A program made the translations under genes and the position numbers. Below the pieces are notes generated by a model. The model made no database searches and was not told the origin of the DNA. It was given only the letters and a program-made list of their open reading frames with translations. From NCBI GenBank assembly GCA_019633425.1, contig WSUB01000008.1, positions 248,001 to 312,000 on the forward strand: 64,000 nt of DNA, read 5' to 3'. This document shows, one piece after another, positions 37,100 to 49,026 of this stretch; the first letter of the stretch is position 1, and every line of letters starts with the position of its first letter. This DNA comes from Tulasnella sp. 424. Its lineage: Eukaryota; Basidiomycota; Agaricomycetes; Cantharellales; Tulasnellaceae.

Positions 37100-39294
37100 A
37101 TGTCTTCAACGAACTATTACGCAACACCTCCGCAAGGCCAGCCCTTTGGATCTCAAGCATCGGGATTCGGTGGTGCATGGGGTATGGGTGGATCAGGATA
37201 CACTTCGGCATCACAAGAACCTCTGTCGGTCTCCACGACGTTGGGGTTGCAAGTTGAATGGGCTGTTCAAGGTGTACTTGATGCTGTGAACTTTCAGAGA
37301 GTTTTGAAGCTTGTGCAAGAGTAAGTTCAGTGCTCTGTTGGCTTTTCCTTGCGCTCAGACTGACAGCGTTGGATGATCGAAGGGACTCTGAGATCAGTGC
37401 ACTTGGTGCGTCCCTTTGTCTTGCGCTAAAGCTTCCCACTGATGGCAGGCGCTTTCGTTGTAGTTGTTAAATCCGCTATCCTTAACGCCCTTTCCATAAC
37501 TTCTGTCGGAGTCTTCGATTGGTTCATCTTACCTTTACTCGACCCTGGCAACCGTAAATGGTTCCACCGGCACTTCGAGGCGCTCTATCAAGGGCTTTGG
37601 CTGGCTCCTTTGGTTGCGCTATCTCTGTTCTTGAATGTACGCCGCGCTCGGACATCTTCTATTCGTGGTTCTAGAAAAAAGGGCAGCTGATTCGAGGGGG
37701 ACGTGTAGCTCACCTGGTGCTCTCAAATTGCTGAACGCACTTTTCAAATCAAGCATGGACGAAAGGCATACTCCGCATCTCCATATAGCGGGTGAGTCTT
37801 GTACTTAACAAGTTTTTTTTTGCGTGATGTCCTTTGATGCGGAAATGCTGATGGTGGGGGTGCTCTATCATTTATTTGCCTTGCGGAAACCCGATCGATG
37901 CCTGCGCCTGCCGGTTTCGCTCATCGGAATTCCAAATGAACCTCCAACCTTCGACAACGCCCAAATCTCTTCACTAAACTCATTTTCCACGGCGTGTTCT
38001 GGGTTTCTCTTGTAGAATGGTCGCACATATTGCCGGGTCCGCGTACCGGGTCATTTTGATTGCATCATATCTCATCCTCGGCTTCCTCCTGGAGTACGTG
38101 CCGTATGTGGGCACGATCCTGTCGTTCATCTACATCTGCTATGTCAATTCGTGAGTAACCCCCCAATCTTCTCCCATTTCTGCGTGAAGCTCAAGTTGAC
38201 CCTCGGGGGGTGTTGCTTCAGGTATTATTGCTTCGAGTGAGTTGAGGTTCCGTCTAATGGTTCTGGATTTCCCTGATCGAGGAATGGGTTCTCAGATATC
38301 TATGGATATCTCGTGGAATGACGCTGTCTCAGCGTGTTAAGCATGAGGAAGAGAGATGGGCGTATTACTTTGCATTCGGTGAGTTAGTCTCTGCTGGATA
38401 GGTGGAAGAGGACCCCGCTCAGCGCTTCTTGATTGCCCTTCTGTTGTCTTGACCGTCTACCCTCTTTTTGGTATATTTGGACCACCATTGCTGTCGGGAA
38501 TTTCCTTGCTTTAGGATTTCCTTCCGCGTTTCTGTGTTTGTGGGGGAGCAGTCTCGCCAACGCAGCTGTCTTCGCTCTCATCTTCCCATACGTGAGTCTC
38601 TAACCTTCATTATGTTTAGGCTGTGCGCGAGACATTCTGATCGCTTCTTATTTCAAACCATGGGCGTTCTTTTCTTCTGGGTCTTGCCTTCGTTCTTGGG
38701 GGTGTGCACGACGGTCATGTAGTTTATCATTCAAGCGATGCACGCCACACCTGTCCCAGCGAACCCTCATTCCCCGAGCTCTAGTGGGCTTCAGAGCGGA
38801 CCAATGTCATCACAGGATTTCAGTCATGGAGTAGGGGGTCCAGGCGCAAGTCCAAATCCGCTTGTACCCGTCCGTCTTCCTATCTTTGCACCCGTGATCA
38901 TTGTACGTATCAGCGGCCAACTGGAGACCCTCCTTTATTTTTCCTTCTTTCCTTGGTACTCACGTCACTTTTTTTCCTATACGTCCCGGACCGCTTACCT
39001 CTGCTACTCGCGTTGGGGGTTTTCTGGGATCTTAACTTCCTGCTTTAGGCAAACGATGCACTCGTCCGGCTTCTTTCCGTTACCGGTGCTTCGAGAGCGA
39101 CAAAACGTTCGTTGGGTCTTACGACTCTCGCCTCTGCTGAGGAGGGGGGATCGGATCTCATTGGAGGAGAGAGCGCAGCGTCCATCGGGCTATCCCCCAT
39201 AAACTCTGGCAAGTTCGGCTACGCGAGTCCCGTTGGGAATGGGAGTGGTGGCAGCGGGGCGAGATATCGGGTTAGGAGGACGAAAGCGGACTGA
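37100..39294 (+). CDS. EI24: EI24-domain multi-span membrane protein
   Basis: Related to etoposide-induced 2.4 (EI24/PIG8), an ER membrane protein linked in animals to apoptosis and autophagy. ATG at 37100 (MSSTNYYATPPQGQPFG). Exon 1 gives a Gly/Ser-rich start and VEWAVQGVLDAVNFQRVLKL. The next exon carries KSAILNALSITSVGVFDWFILPLL and the span LWLAPLVALSLFLN. Later exons give MVAHIAGSAYRVILIASYLILG, LEYVPYVGTILSFIYICYV, an amphipathic stretch (SQRVKHEEERWAYYFAFG), FPSAFLCLWGSSLANAAVFA and a Ser/Gly-rich tail ending YRVRRTKAD, TGA at 39292. About nine introns, some boundaries approximate. Membrane layout and the KSAILNAL segment support the family, but the sequence is divergent. Confidence 0.78.
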
Positions 39295-41836
39295 TTACGC
39301 TTTATTTCGTGGGGTTGGGACCGCTAGTTGGGTTTTTTGGGAGGTGGTTAGGGTTGAGGATAATAATGGAAAAAAGGATTGAGGTCGATTTCGCTTGACC
39401 GAGTAAGAGTCCGGGGAGTGGTCTAGAGATCGTGTGTTCTGTGACGAACTCGTCAAAGATGACCAAAGAGAGGATCAGAGTATACGCAAGGTGGGCTGAC
39501 AAGAAGCCTCTGCACGATGTGCTTCTTTTTCAGATGCATCAAGTGAGCGTAAGCGCGGTCTTTTCGCATCTCCCCCGGGTCCGCGGCTTGGGTTGCGGGT
39601 GCTTCTTTTTGCGGTCCAAATAGGCTCTAGAGCAAGAGTTTATTTTTAAGAAAAGAAATAGACGAGAGGATACCGATCAGAAGAGATGGGATGATGGTCC
39701 ATCGACTCGCGAACTCTTTGGACACAGCCTATCTACTCTGTGTTACCCTTATGCTGCTCATCAAGACCCCGAGAGCGAGTCTTGTCCGTGACATCCTGAG
39801 GCTTCTGTTCTCTTGCCTTCGCGCGTGTTATCTCTATTTGAAGTCATAGCACACTCTCCCATCCAACCGCAGTACATGCCGTCTTGCACCACTCAGAGAC
39901 AACGAGTGGTCGTCGGTCGGGAGAAATTCGGAACCGTATCCCTGCATTGACTCGGACTCCGACTGACAGCCTCCGCTCTTCTTCAATCCCGTGAGCTCTG
40001 TGAGTACGTTTATCGCTAATAAGCATGGGACGATGCGCGCTGCAACGACAAGCCTGGGTATTGTGATCTTGAAAAGTGTAGGGTGGCATGCATCATACGC
40101 ACGCACACGCGTGGCAAGGAAGATCGGGTTTGCGTACATATTGATTAGCGCCTTATGGAAGCGTATCCTCCCCCACCGCTAAACCAACTACCCTCGGCCG
40201 CGCCTGGGAGTCGCCGAACTATGCAATCTACCTCCATTCAGTACATTCGGTACACGCTTACGGAGTGAGAGATACATACACATCATTAATCGTGAGTCGA
40301 GTGGCGTTGACGCTATGCCTTCTTGTCCCCGATAAAAGATAGGCCACCAAGTTTGGATCGCTCCGAGGCCCTATTGGCAAGCCTAGCTAGGGTTCTCAGG
40401 AATTCGGGATCTTTTCATTTGCCCACGTTTTCCTCGAGACAACTCAGCAAAAACATTTTAGACAAGACACAAAGTCTCGGATGAACCAGAAAAGAAATGA
40501 TACTGCCACCTAGTCGCAACACGTGTGCGAAGCCACATCCCACTAGACTCTAAATAAAAGAATCGCTCGCATGGTTTTAGTTTACCGCGCGACGCAAATC
40601 CTAATCCGTAGACAAAAAAAAAAAACAACGTTGCGCGTCGTGCACACACACATCGAGGCTAAACGATCCAGAAGGTTGTCCATGTCGTTTGAATTCATCT
40701 CTTTCCTATTATTACGAATTCACGCTTACGGGTTCGGGCATAGTCCTGCCAGCGGCCAGCCATTCAGATCGTTCCCCGGGCCCCCCCTTCCTCCACACGC
40801 CTGCTTACGCGCAAGAGGGTTTAGGTGCATCTTTGCCGTAAAGGAAAAAGAAAAAAGAAGCTCAACGGAGAAGAATTCTTCGTCGCCCACGGGCAAGTGG
40901 TACAAACTACTTATTCGGAGGGTTAAAGAGGCAAAAAAGAAAATAAAAAAGGAAGCGCTTCTATTTTCAATGTCTAACTTTTTTGTAATTGGGAGCTCGA
41001 TCTTCGCCTCCCTATTCACACTAGCTAGAAAAGAACACCGGTAGTTTGCAGAGCTAAAATGCCACGCTACGACACCAATGACGTGTTTTCGAAATTTGGG
41101 CCCAACCCAAAACCCAACCGGACGTCCTCCGAGAACTCCCAACCGGGCCGCCGGAGAGTCTCGCCCATTCTGCACAGTTGCGAAGGTCAGGATGGGACTT
41201 ACCGGGGGACCCAAAAGAATAGACCCCGAAGCGTGGGCTGAGACGAAGCCGTGGCCACATCTCGTGGCGCGCGGGAGTAAGCGAACGAGCTGGCATGGGT
41301 CTTTTGCTGGGTCGCGCGGTCTGAGTTAGTTATGTACGGATGCGGGGAGCTCGGTCAGACGAAAAGGGACAAAGCGAGATGCGGAGTGGGGACAGTGGGG
41401 AGATCTGTTGGGCCAGAAAGAAGTCCAAAACTTTTGTCATGGTTCCGGCGGCGCACCACCACGAAACTCTCACAAAGAGAGAGACACAGAGCGAGACCGC
41501 AGGACCCCGGAACTAACTATCCACTTTCGTTCACTTACGACCGGTTCCGGATATTGGTCCTCGAGGTGGTAGGTAAGCAACAATCCCAAAGTCTGGGCAC
41601 ACAATTCAGATATGGTCCGGCAACGAGAGTCTGGGGAGCGGTCCGGCGGCGCCGCTACCCAGCTGCGTTCATCGTGTATATTCGGGAATGATAAGTTCGA
41701 AAACAGCCATAAAGATCATGCCTAAGCCGGAAAGAGTATATGGTGGGAGCCTGGTCACTAAGGAAGAGCCAACTCAGTACTAATGGACGTGATTGAAGTC
41801 GTTCTCCTTACCTCTTCCCGAGAGTGGTAAATCGAT
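39295..41836. other. 2.5-kb intergenic region between convergent genes
   Basis: Lies between the 3' ends of the EI24-like and SLC35F6-like genes, too long for 3' UTRs alone. Only short unrelated frames occur, the largest about 160 codons at 40571-41044 with no motif. A mononucleotide A tract is near 40614-40625. No terminal repeat, transposase or tRNA seen. Confidence 0.45.
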
Positions 41837-43733
41837 TTAATCCCTGGTTGGTGGCGGGACGACGTCGAACCCAGTCCTTCCTTCGTCACTCGGCAAAACA
41901 GCAGTCTCGTTCAAATGTCTCCCCGCAAGAATGGCTCTCTCCTCCTCTTCTCCTGCCAAGAGCGGCGAGTTCTCATCGACGCCTTGGTGGTGGTGCGATG
42001 GGCGAACAAAGACAGGTGGCAAGACGATGTTGTTGAAGACAAACGTTCCGTAGACGAGGAGAGCGAAACCAGTGATTTGGAGGAGCGAGAATGGGAATTG
42101 AAGGACTTCCCATCCGAGACCGAGCGAGACGATCCAGATTCCGAGGGTACGGCAGGTGTCGATCGTGCTTCGAGCGGTGGCTAGTAAGGCGGCGACAAGG
42201 TTAATTTCGGGCGAGATACGAAGAGGGAATAGAGTGGACATACCGCTGACGCTCCTCGTAACGCTTAATCCAAAGAAGTTGAAGAACCCAATGCTCATCG
42301 CGATGATGAAGCTGCTGACAAGCACGTTCCTGTTGTCCACCATCTGTCTGTATCCTCTGGGCAAGTCGAACCACACGGTCAGGTCCTTCATGGTGTACAG
42401 CAATGGCATGACAGCCAAAATGCTGATCAAGCCAAAAGTTCCCTCCAAGCCGACGGCAACGAGAGGAGTGACCGAGTATTTCGCCATGACCTTCTCTTCG
42501 ATTACGAATTGCGCTGCGGTGAAGAGTTGGGCGAAGAGGATGAAGAGGACGCCGATGAGGACTCGGGCGGCGTCTGTGGGGTCGGCTACGCTGGCGCTCG
42601 GGATGAGCGCGCGGCGGAAGGCGTCGGGGATGGAAACATCTTCGGTGATGGATTTCTTGATGAGAGAGCCACTGAGGCCGACGATCGATACGCCGATCAT
42701 GACCGTGATGAGGGAGAGCCATCTGTGAAAGGAATCACATGTCAGGAGCGGGTTAAAGCGATAAGGGTCCCACAAAAGTGACGTACTGATAGAGGAAAAG
42801 ACGGCGACGGAGGAAGATGACTGAGAAGATGCCCACCCAGAGGACAAGAGCACCTCGGGTCATTTCTAATTATTGGGGTTTCATGAAGAGGTGTCGTCAG
42901 TGAAAGTGCATCTTTGGAGATACGTTTTTTACCCACGGTAGATCGACACGGGAGTGTACAGTAGTCCGACGTTCATAAGCTAAAAACAACGGTTACTATA
43001 CTTTTTCTCGATGTCCGTTTGGTGCTGGAGGTGCTTACGGTGGTTCCGGTCAAGTCGCATGCGGCGGGCAAGAAGAATAGGAGAACCTTCCACCCTTTGA
43101 GTTCCAATCCTTTGACATGATCGACCTCCTCTGGCTCATCGTCGGCAAGCATTGGGGCCGGGTTCCTCTTGTTCTTGAGATAAGTGTAGAGAACGGGGAG
43201 GAAGCCTAACAGGAATGGGCCAGTGAGCGGGACTCCGACCCCCGCAATAATTACGAGGACTTACATCCAACTTCGCCGACGAACATCTGCAACGTCTGCC
43301 ATACTGGTTGCTCAAAGTAAACGCGAGTGGTCGGGTCGTCGAGTGGTCCGCAGTTCTCGACGCATTGCATGTCCTGCCATTTGGTCCACAGGGAATTTGA
43401 GCACCCTATATGGCGTTAAACATGTGGCGCCAAGATCCGGAACATGAGTCGTCAGCCAAACGGGTTCATACGACGGAGGGCGAGCGCGAGTGGGGCTCGG
43501 AGACGAATCCCGGGATGGTAATGAGTAACGCAAGCAGGGTGAACGAAAGCTTAGAGAGTGCAAGACAGCGAGAGTGGTTTGTCTCGGGAGAAGCGTTGGC
43601 TCATTGACAAGACGTCAGAGTGTCGATCCGTTATTCGGATAATACGACGCCCAAAAATAGAAGAGAAGATAATGACTGTACCTGTTATTAGCATGCCCGC
43701 TATAAGGAATGAGATATACGCATCGTTGGCCAT
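41837..43733 (-). CDS. SLC35F6: SLC35F6-like membrane transporter (DMT superfamily)
   Basis: Drug/metabolite transporter superfamily protein with about ten membrane spans; human SLC35F6 is lysosomal/mitochondrial and its substrate is not established. ATG at 43733 (MANDAYISFLIAGMLITG). After an intron: CSNSLWTKWQDMQCVENC, equivalent to the conserved N-terminal TGSxNT-KWAD segment. Then FVGEVGC, the loop NPAPMLADDEPEEVDHVKG, FFLPAACDLTGTTLMNVGLLYTPVSIYRMTRGALVLWVG with the family's short proline-containing helices, WLSLITVMIGVSIVGLSG, LFTAAQFVIEEKVM and a hydrophilic tail with ENSPLLAGEEEERAIL, stop at 41837. The tail motif SPLL-type acidic dileucine may direct it to the vacuole; that is inference. 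About six introns. Confidence 0.88.
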
Positions 43734-44311
43734 GACTGTTGGGCTGTGTTGTGTGGTTGGTGGAAAAGGAAAGGAGCTTGATGGCAGGCGTGGGAAGCGG
43801 AGGGGTAGTTTGGGCGACGGCGAAGGAGGCCCAGGCTGCTTTTCGAATCAATTCACAGAAAAGCGCTGCCGGGCCCGTTTCATTGCCCCCCCAGTTCTGT
43901 TTTGATGGGCGATCAGGATTTAACTTATGGGCGCATCTTCGTTGGGCCTATTGGGCTATGTGGGCCACCACGACTCGCATCTAAATGCAGGGAATCACGC
44001 GCTTCTTCTCCGTGTCCGTGGAGAGTCAAGCTAATGACGTCCCAGAAAGAAAGTCAAGGTGGTACTAGTATTGGGACTAGATTTGCAAGTTGGTGTGTTT
44101 AGGTGTGTTGTGTGTGTGGGCTGAGAGGGAAGAGTTCTCCCGTAAAGTAAACGAAGGAAGCATCCCATTAGAACCCTGAGACCCCCAGTCACCCTCTAGA
44201 CCCTGACAGCCCACTTGGCCCACTTCATAACACTTTAAGTACTCCTCCCCCGACCTTCTGCCTCTCTCCCGTACCCGCTCCTCCTTCCTTCTTCCTCCTC
44301 TCCTCCCCCCC
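43734..44311. promoter_or_regulatory. Divergent promoter, SLC35F6-like / arrestin-like genes
   Basis: 578 bases between opposing starts. Bases 44225-44311 are C/T-rich directly before the arrestin ATG, typical of a fungal 5' UTR. No gene seen. Confidence 0.5.
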
Positions 44312-47300
44312 ATGGTCCACCTCTCCCTCACTCCTCTCAACGGCAACCAATCTGCATCCAAAGGATGGCCATTTCAAGGCGTATTCGGTCTCACTCACAT
44401 CACCACCCACGGCACCATCCGCACGCGTCTTGGTGACGACAGAACACCCTTACTCGCAAGCAGGATCGCAGTATTAGTGCGCTGCTATGAGGCGCGCTTG
44501 AACAGGCTTGGAGGAGTGTCCCAGACCAACGTCCTCGTCGAGCAGAGCCAGACGCTCTGGAGTCCCGACGCATCTCAAGAATTCGCTCCTGTAGGCGACT
44601 TGGACTTGCCCTTTCGATTCGTCCTCCCACCGGACTTGCAAGGCCCATCGACATGCCATATGCAAGACTATCGCGTCTTCTGGAGGATCGAAGCAGGTCA
44701 GTCCCCAAATTTCCAAGAGAAGACCCTTTTTGGGTATTTTGTACCCGCCAGTCTAATCTCGAATTTCGCTCTTGGCTTTTTCCCGTTGCTATTTACAGTC
44801 GTCAACCATGTCCCACTCGTCGGCCAAGGTACTCGCCAAGTGAAGGCCTTCGACTTGCACTTTATCCGACACGACTCGCCTTCGTCATCCGGTGCTTCGT
44901 CGTCGACCTTCCATGTCGCCTCTGCGAGACTTCCCTCGTGCTCCTACTCCCTGTCCGTACCCTCACACCCTCTCGGCCCAGAAGACCCAATACCCATCGC
45001 CTTGCGCGTCTTCACTACTCAACCGGCTGCTAGCGTAGCCCGAGTGAGCGTCTCGGTCGAACGGAGGATGGAATTCCGCGGCGAGCCGTCAAAGCGCTCG
45101 TCTTCATCCTCGTCCAAGCGCGATGCACTCCCTACCCCGCCTTCGACCGCATCATCGATGTCATCCACAGACGACCCACAACATCACCCTTCACCGCTTT
45201 CCTCCACAGCCCACTTGAACAGCAGTCAGCCCACCCCGTCAAAGTCAAAGGGAAAGTCGAAAGATAACTCCTCTTCCCTTAACTTGGATCAATTAGGCAA
45301 CTCGATGCTCCGAGCAACTAAACGGACAACTTCATACTTTCTCTTCTCCTCGTCATCTTCGACTTCTTCGCCCTCCGCCACCCCATCTCCATCGTCATCC
45401 TCCGCGCTCGCTCCCCCGCCTACAGCCACAACGCCGACATCTGACTCGCCTTCGCCGACGACTGTGCCGCACACCGTGTCCGACGTAGCACCATTTGCAT
45501 TCTCGGTGCCGACGTATCCCCGACCCAGCGTTACCACTTCTTCGCCTTCTCCTACTTCATGGGGTCCAGCATTGCCGTCCACGACGACCACAAGTGCTTC
45601 GCAACAGCCCATATCTTCGCCTTCTTCAAACCCGAATAACAACCCCGGCAACTCAGCGGCGCCTATTGGCGTCGTCAAGACTACAACTCAAACTGTCGCA
45701 TCCCTTGAAAAGGCAAAGACCGATTTGTCGTCGATCGAACCCACAGAAGAAGGTGTGAAATGGTGTTTGGATACCGAGGACTTGTGTTTACCGGTGCAAA
45801 AACCGGGTCATTGGAGTTTGGGAGAGACCATGTCTACCAACTTGGTGGCGATTCGGTTCTTTCTGTGTGTCAAGGTGCGTGACCGTTTTAGTTGCGACAA
45901 TTAACGTTTTGCTGACGACCCTTTTTGACGCGCAGTTGACCATTTCGGCGCCGACGAACACGGGCAGCATTTCTTCGACCTCGTCCTTGTCCGGGTCGAG
46001 CTCGCACTTGACTGAAGTCGCTCTGCCTGCTCGGGAGATCCAAGTCGTCGCCATCTCCGCTGCTCGTCGCGCGTACGTGCTCGCCAAGGTCGAACAAACG
46101 AAAGCCACCCGAGCGGCCTCCAAGAGCGCTCCCGCCTCCGCGACCACATCCCCCGATGGACACCTCGCTCCTCCCTCATCATCGTCACCCGCCTCTACTC
46201 GCCCGACACGTCGTCTGCGGAGCACACGCGACGCGCATAATTCCCATTCACCGCTCGGGTCCTCTGCGGAACGCGAACACCAGAAGAAGAAATCCAAGAA
46301 GCGCCTTCGCAGTGAACGCGAAAAGGACAACGACGCGCTTCCGTTGCCATCGCCACCTCCCAGTCCTTATGAATTCCACCTCCAGTTACCCGATGCCGCG
46401 AGCTCGACGTCGTCTACCGTGCCACTGCTCCGCGGGCACAAGCCCACAAGGCTAGTTATCCCCTCGGAAGAAGAGGAGGAGGAGGATGGCGAGGATGTGA
46501 AGATGAGCTCGCCTGTCAGAGGATCGGATGAGAGTTTGAACGAGTCGGACGATGGGTTCTTCGTCATGTCGGGTGACCTGAGTATGCAGAAGATGTCGAA
46601 GAGGTTGCCGAAGCCCGCGCACGCTTCGTCGCCTGCCAGTTCATCTTCCCCTCGCCATCAACATAATCTTCGGTCGGGTCCTCGGTCACCGACGTTGGCA
46701 TCGTCACCTCGCGCTGGTTCCTCGTCCAAGTCGAAGAACAACCGTGATGTGAGTGGCAACAAGTCGAAGGGTGCCAGCAGCGCATTCAAGAGCTTCGTGT
46801 CGTTTGGAAGCAGTGCTGGACGGCGGCCGGTAACGGCTGATCCAGGTCGACGGAGCTCAGAGACCGAGATGGAGATGTCGCAGGGCTATCAACGGGCTAC
46901 CAGCGTTGGAGCAGTTTCGCCTACTGGTGTTCTCTTACTCGCTGAGCGAATGGGAGAGCTGATGGATCTCGAGGAAGAGGAAGATCAACGAGAGGACGAA
47001 GATAACCCATTCTCGTTCTCCCCTCCTCCGCCGGATATGCCTCCAACTTTACCAGACATTCAGGTCGAAGCGGCGTCAGTCAGGAGCCCGTCCTCGAGCC
47101 CCGCTTCGTCGGCTTCGACGATCACTATCAGGCAGTCCCCCGTTCCCGCTTCCACGTCCGCTGTTCGGGCGAACCTGGCGATGGCGTTGTTGGAAAGAGA
47201 GTGGGAGGAAGAGCTTAGCCGGAAGGAATCGGCTAGTCGTATAGGTGGTGAAGAGATTGGCTCAGAGAGGGAGTTTGCTGGGCAATGCAGGAGACGGCGG

Positions 47301-47333
47301 ACTCAGACGAGAGAACTGGCTGCTGCTGAGTAG
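44312..47333 (+). CDS. Alpha-arrestin-like protein with long Ser-rich insert and tail
   Basis: Probably an arrestin-related trafficking adaptor; such proteins recruit ubiquitin ligases to membrane cargo. ATG at 44312 (MVHLSLTPLNG). Exon 1 (to about 44697) carries an arrestin N-lobe pattern: GWPFQGVFGLTHITTHGTIR, ASRIAVLVRCYEARL, QTLWSPDASQEFAPVGDLDLPFRFVLPPD and CHMQDYRVFWRIEA. The second exon gives the rest of the beta-sandwich (CSYSLSVPSHPLGPEDPIPIALRVF, ARVSVSVERRMEF), interrupted by about 180 Ser/Thr/Pro-rich residues, then WSLGETMSTNLVAIRFFLCVK. The third exon (45946-47333) starts LTISAP and ALPAREIQVVAISAARRAYVL, then becomes disordered and ends ELAAAE with TAG. No PPxY motif stood out. 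Divergence and size lower certainty. Confidence 0.72.
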
Positions 47334-48233
47334 ATCATCGTCGACGTCACGCCTGTCCCGTCCGTGATTTTGGTGTCTCGCTTCGTTTCGTCAGGCTAGT
47401 AGCCTCGACCATTCACATTCCTTCGATTATTGCTTCGTTCTCTGTACTATGCCCATATGAAATATGTGGTGCAATCTTTCTCCCCTCCTTGGTTTCGTTC
47501 TCTGTTCACTTTTTTTTCTGGGTTCTCTCTCTATCGCAATGTACAAAAAACAAATCAACATGTCTTGCAACATTCTCTTCTGCACTCTATCCCCCTTTCT
47601 CCCCTTTTAGTTTGGGCCTTGGCATATATACTTTTAGCACTCTCCGCGTTTGGGAATAATCTTGTATCATTATTTTGCCTTTATCGTGCTAATCGAATCG
47701 CACACACCAACTAGCATTTGAAAATTCCACAATGGGTCTTTGCGCGCGCGCATCCGTCGGCATCTTCCTGTTGCCACTCCAGCTCCTTCTGGATGGGTTT
47801 GTGGTGACGTATATAGGAATTTAGTAATTTTGATGGTAGTCGTCGTCGACCCTTACCGGTCTCGAGACTCGGTCGACGACACCGACCCAACAAAGGGTTT
47901 CAGATCTAATCATTTTGCCACGACTCGGTCGCCGATCCGGTGGATGTAAACCCCCGAGTGACTGAAACAAGGAATAATTAAAGCGCGAGTAAGAGGCGGG
48001 TGATCGGCCGCAAGCCATATGTGTAGCCCATCTGGGGACGTCGTGCGGCGCGTCGGGGGGCGGGCGGCATTGCCGTAATAATCCAACGACCCAAAGAAGG
48101 TAACTCGGAGAGGGAAATACTTAGAAGCTCCGCAGGCCGCCATAAATGTCTGGTGGGCGGGCAGGGCAGAGCGGGCTCCCACAGCCAAATTAAGCGTTCA
48201 TTGGGCAGAGATCGCTAAGCCCTTTTGATAGAA
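47334..48233. other. Intergenic: arrestin 3' UTR and flank of interrupted frame
   Basis: 900 bases, T-rich up to about 47700 (3' UTR), then mixed sequence. No gene or repeat recognised. Confidence 0.45.
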
Positions 48234-48710
48234 ATGCCTTCAGGATCAAGATCGAGACTTTCCGAGGCTTGCGCAATCACCGCCAAGCCCCACAAAGCCT
48301 CAACAGTTGGAGAGCTTGTCGCCAATCTTGGCGCACAATTGCCGATGATCAAAGAATGTATTTGTATTTCCGGGCAGACCCCCGAATTTGTCGACGTGTA
48401 TGCATGTGCAACTTCGTCGATAACCTTTGGAAAGCAATGGGGCTTGCGAACTAACTTCTTCTTCTTCCATCCGATAGATGAAAGGTCTTTTGTTACGAAT
48501 CGGTTCGAGGGGTGCGAGGGGTCCCGGGAGGATGCACAACATGACCACCTTGTCTGGATACTCGATGGGGAATCCTTTGCACTTGTTGCACGCTGGGAGG
48601 GGCCGAACTTCGGGATGAGACAGACAGGAGAAGTTTGCATCTCGCTTGGGTCGGCATGGGACTCACTTCATGGCATGGATTTTCATGAGAATTGCGAAGA
48701 AGGTTCGAAT
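48234..48710 (+). pseudogene. 5' part of an uncharacterised frame cut by the transposon
   Basis: Open frame from ATG at 48234 (MPSGSRSRLSEACAITAK) for 159 codons up to the target-site copy at 48704-48710. Without the insertion the frame would continue in phase into 55370-55486, giving 197 residues and a TAG stop. The protein is not recognised; visible segments include ASTVGELVANLGAQLP, ATSSITFGKQWGLRTNFFFF and HDHLVWILDGESFALVARW. No signal peptide or membrane span. The uninterrupted join across a 6.6-kb insertion suggests it was coding, but a chance open frame of this length cannot be excluded, and it may belong to a larger spliced gene. Confidence 0.45.
48704..48710. repeat. Left target-site duplication (TTCGAAT)
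   Basis: Seven bases directly abutting the left terminal inverted repeat; an identical copy abuts the right end at 55363. The core TTCGAA is palindromic. Confidence 0.9.
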
Positions 48711-48917
48711 CTAGTCTCTCGGGTCAGACGTTCACCCTCCGGTAACTTATTTGTGTCGTGGGAATCAGGCAAGCTGAGGACACAAAGTTCCGTCTGGAAC
48801 GTCTGACCGATTTCGTTTGGTGGCTTAGCGGAAACGACCGGTACCCCAAACCCCCCCTCACCGCATACCATTCCCGCCCCCGCAGCCCCTCCCAGACCAC
48901 TTCTACGTATTATTTAA
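48711..48917 (+). repeat. Left terminal inverted repeat (207 bp)
   Basis: Begins CTAGTCTCTCGGG and matches the reverse complement of 55156-55362 at every base I compared. Inside it, GGTCAGACGTTC (48722-48733) is inverted at 48797-48808. Nested between them, TTTGTGTC (48750-48757) is inverted at 48779-48786. A C-rich block follows, and TATTATTTAA (48908-48917) ends the repeat, about 110 bases before the DUF6589 ATG. Confidence 0.95.
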
Positions 48918-49026
48918 CCTCTGTACGTCAATTATATGCCTTGAGATGACCGAAAAGAGTGGTTCGAGTGACTCGGTTGGTGAACCGCCACCCCTCAGCG
49001 GTTGACTCTACGGCGAAGCCCAATTA

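Noticed and set aside
40571..41044. A 157-codon frame in the 39.3-41.8 kb spacer
   Set aside because: Lys/Arg/Ser-rich with no motif, crosses a long A tract and has no splice partners.
48683..48871. Near-identical short proteins at 48683-48871 and 55202-55380
   Set aside because: These are the two copies of the terminal inverted repeat read as frames, not genes.
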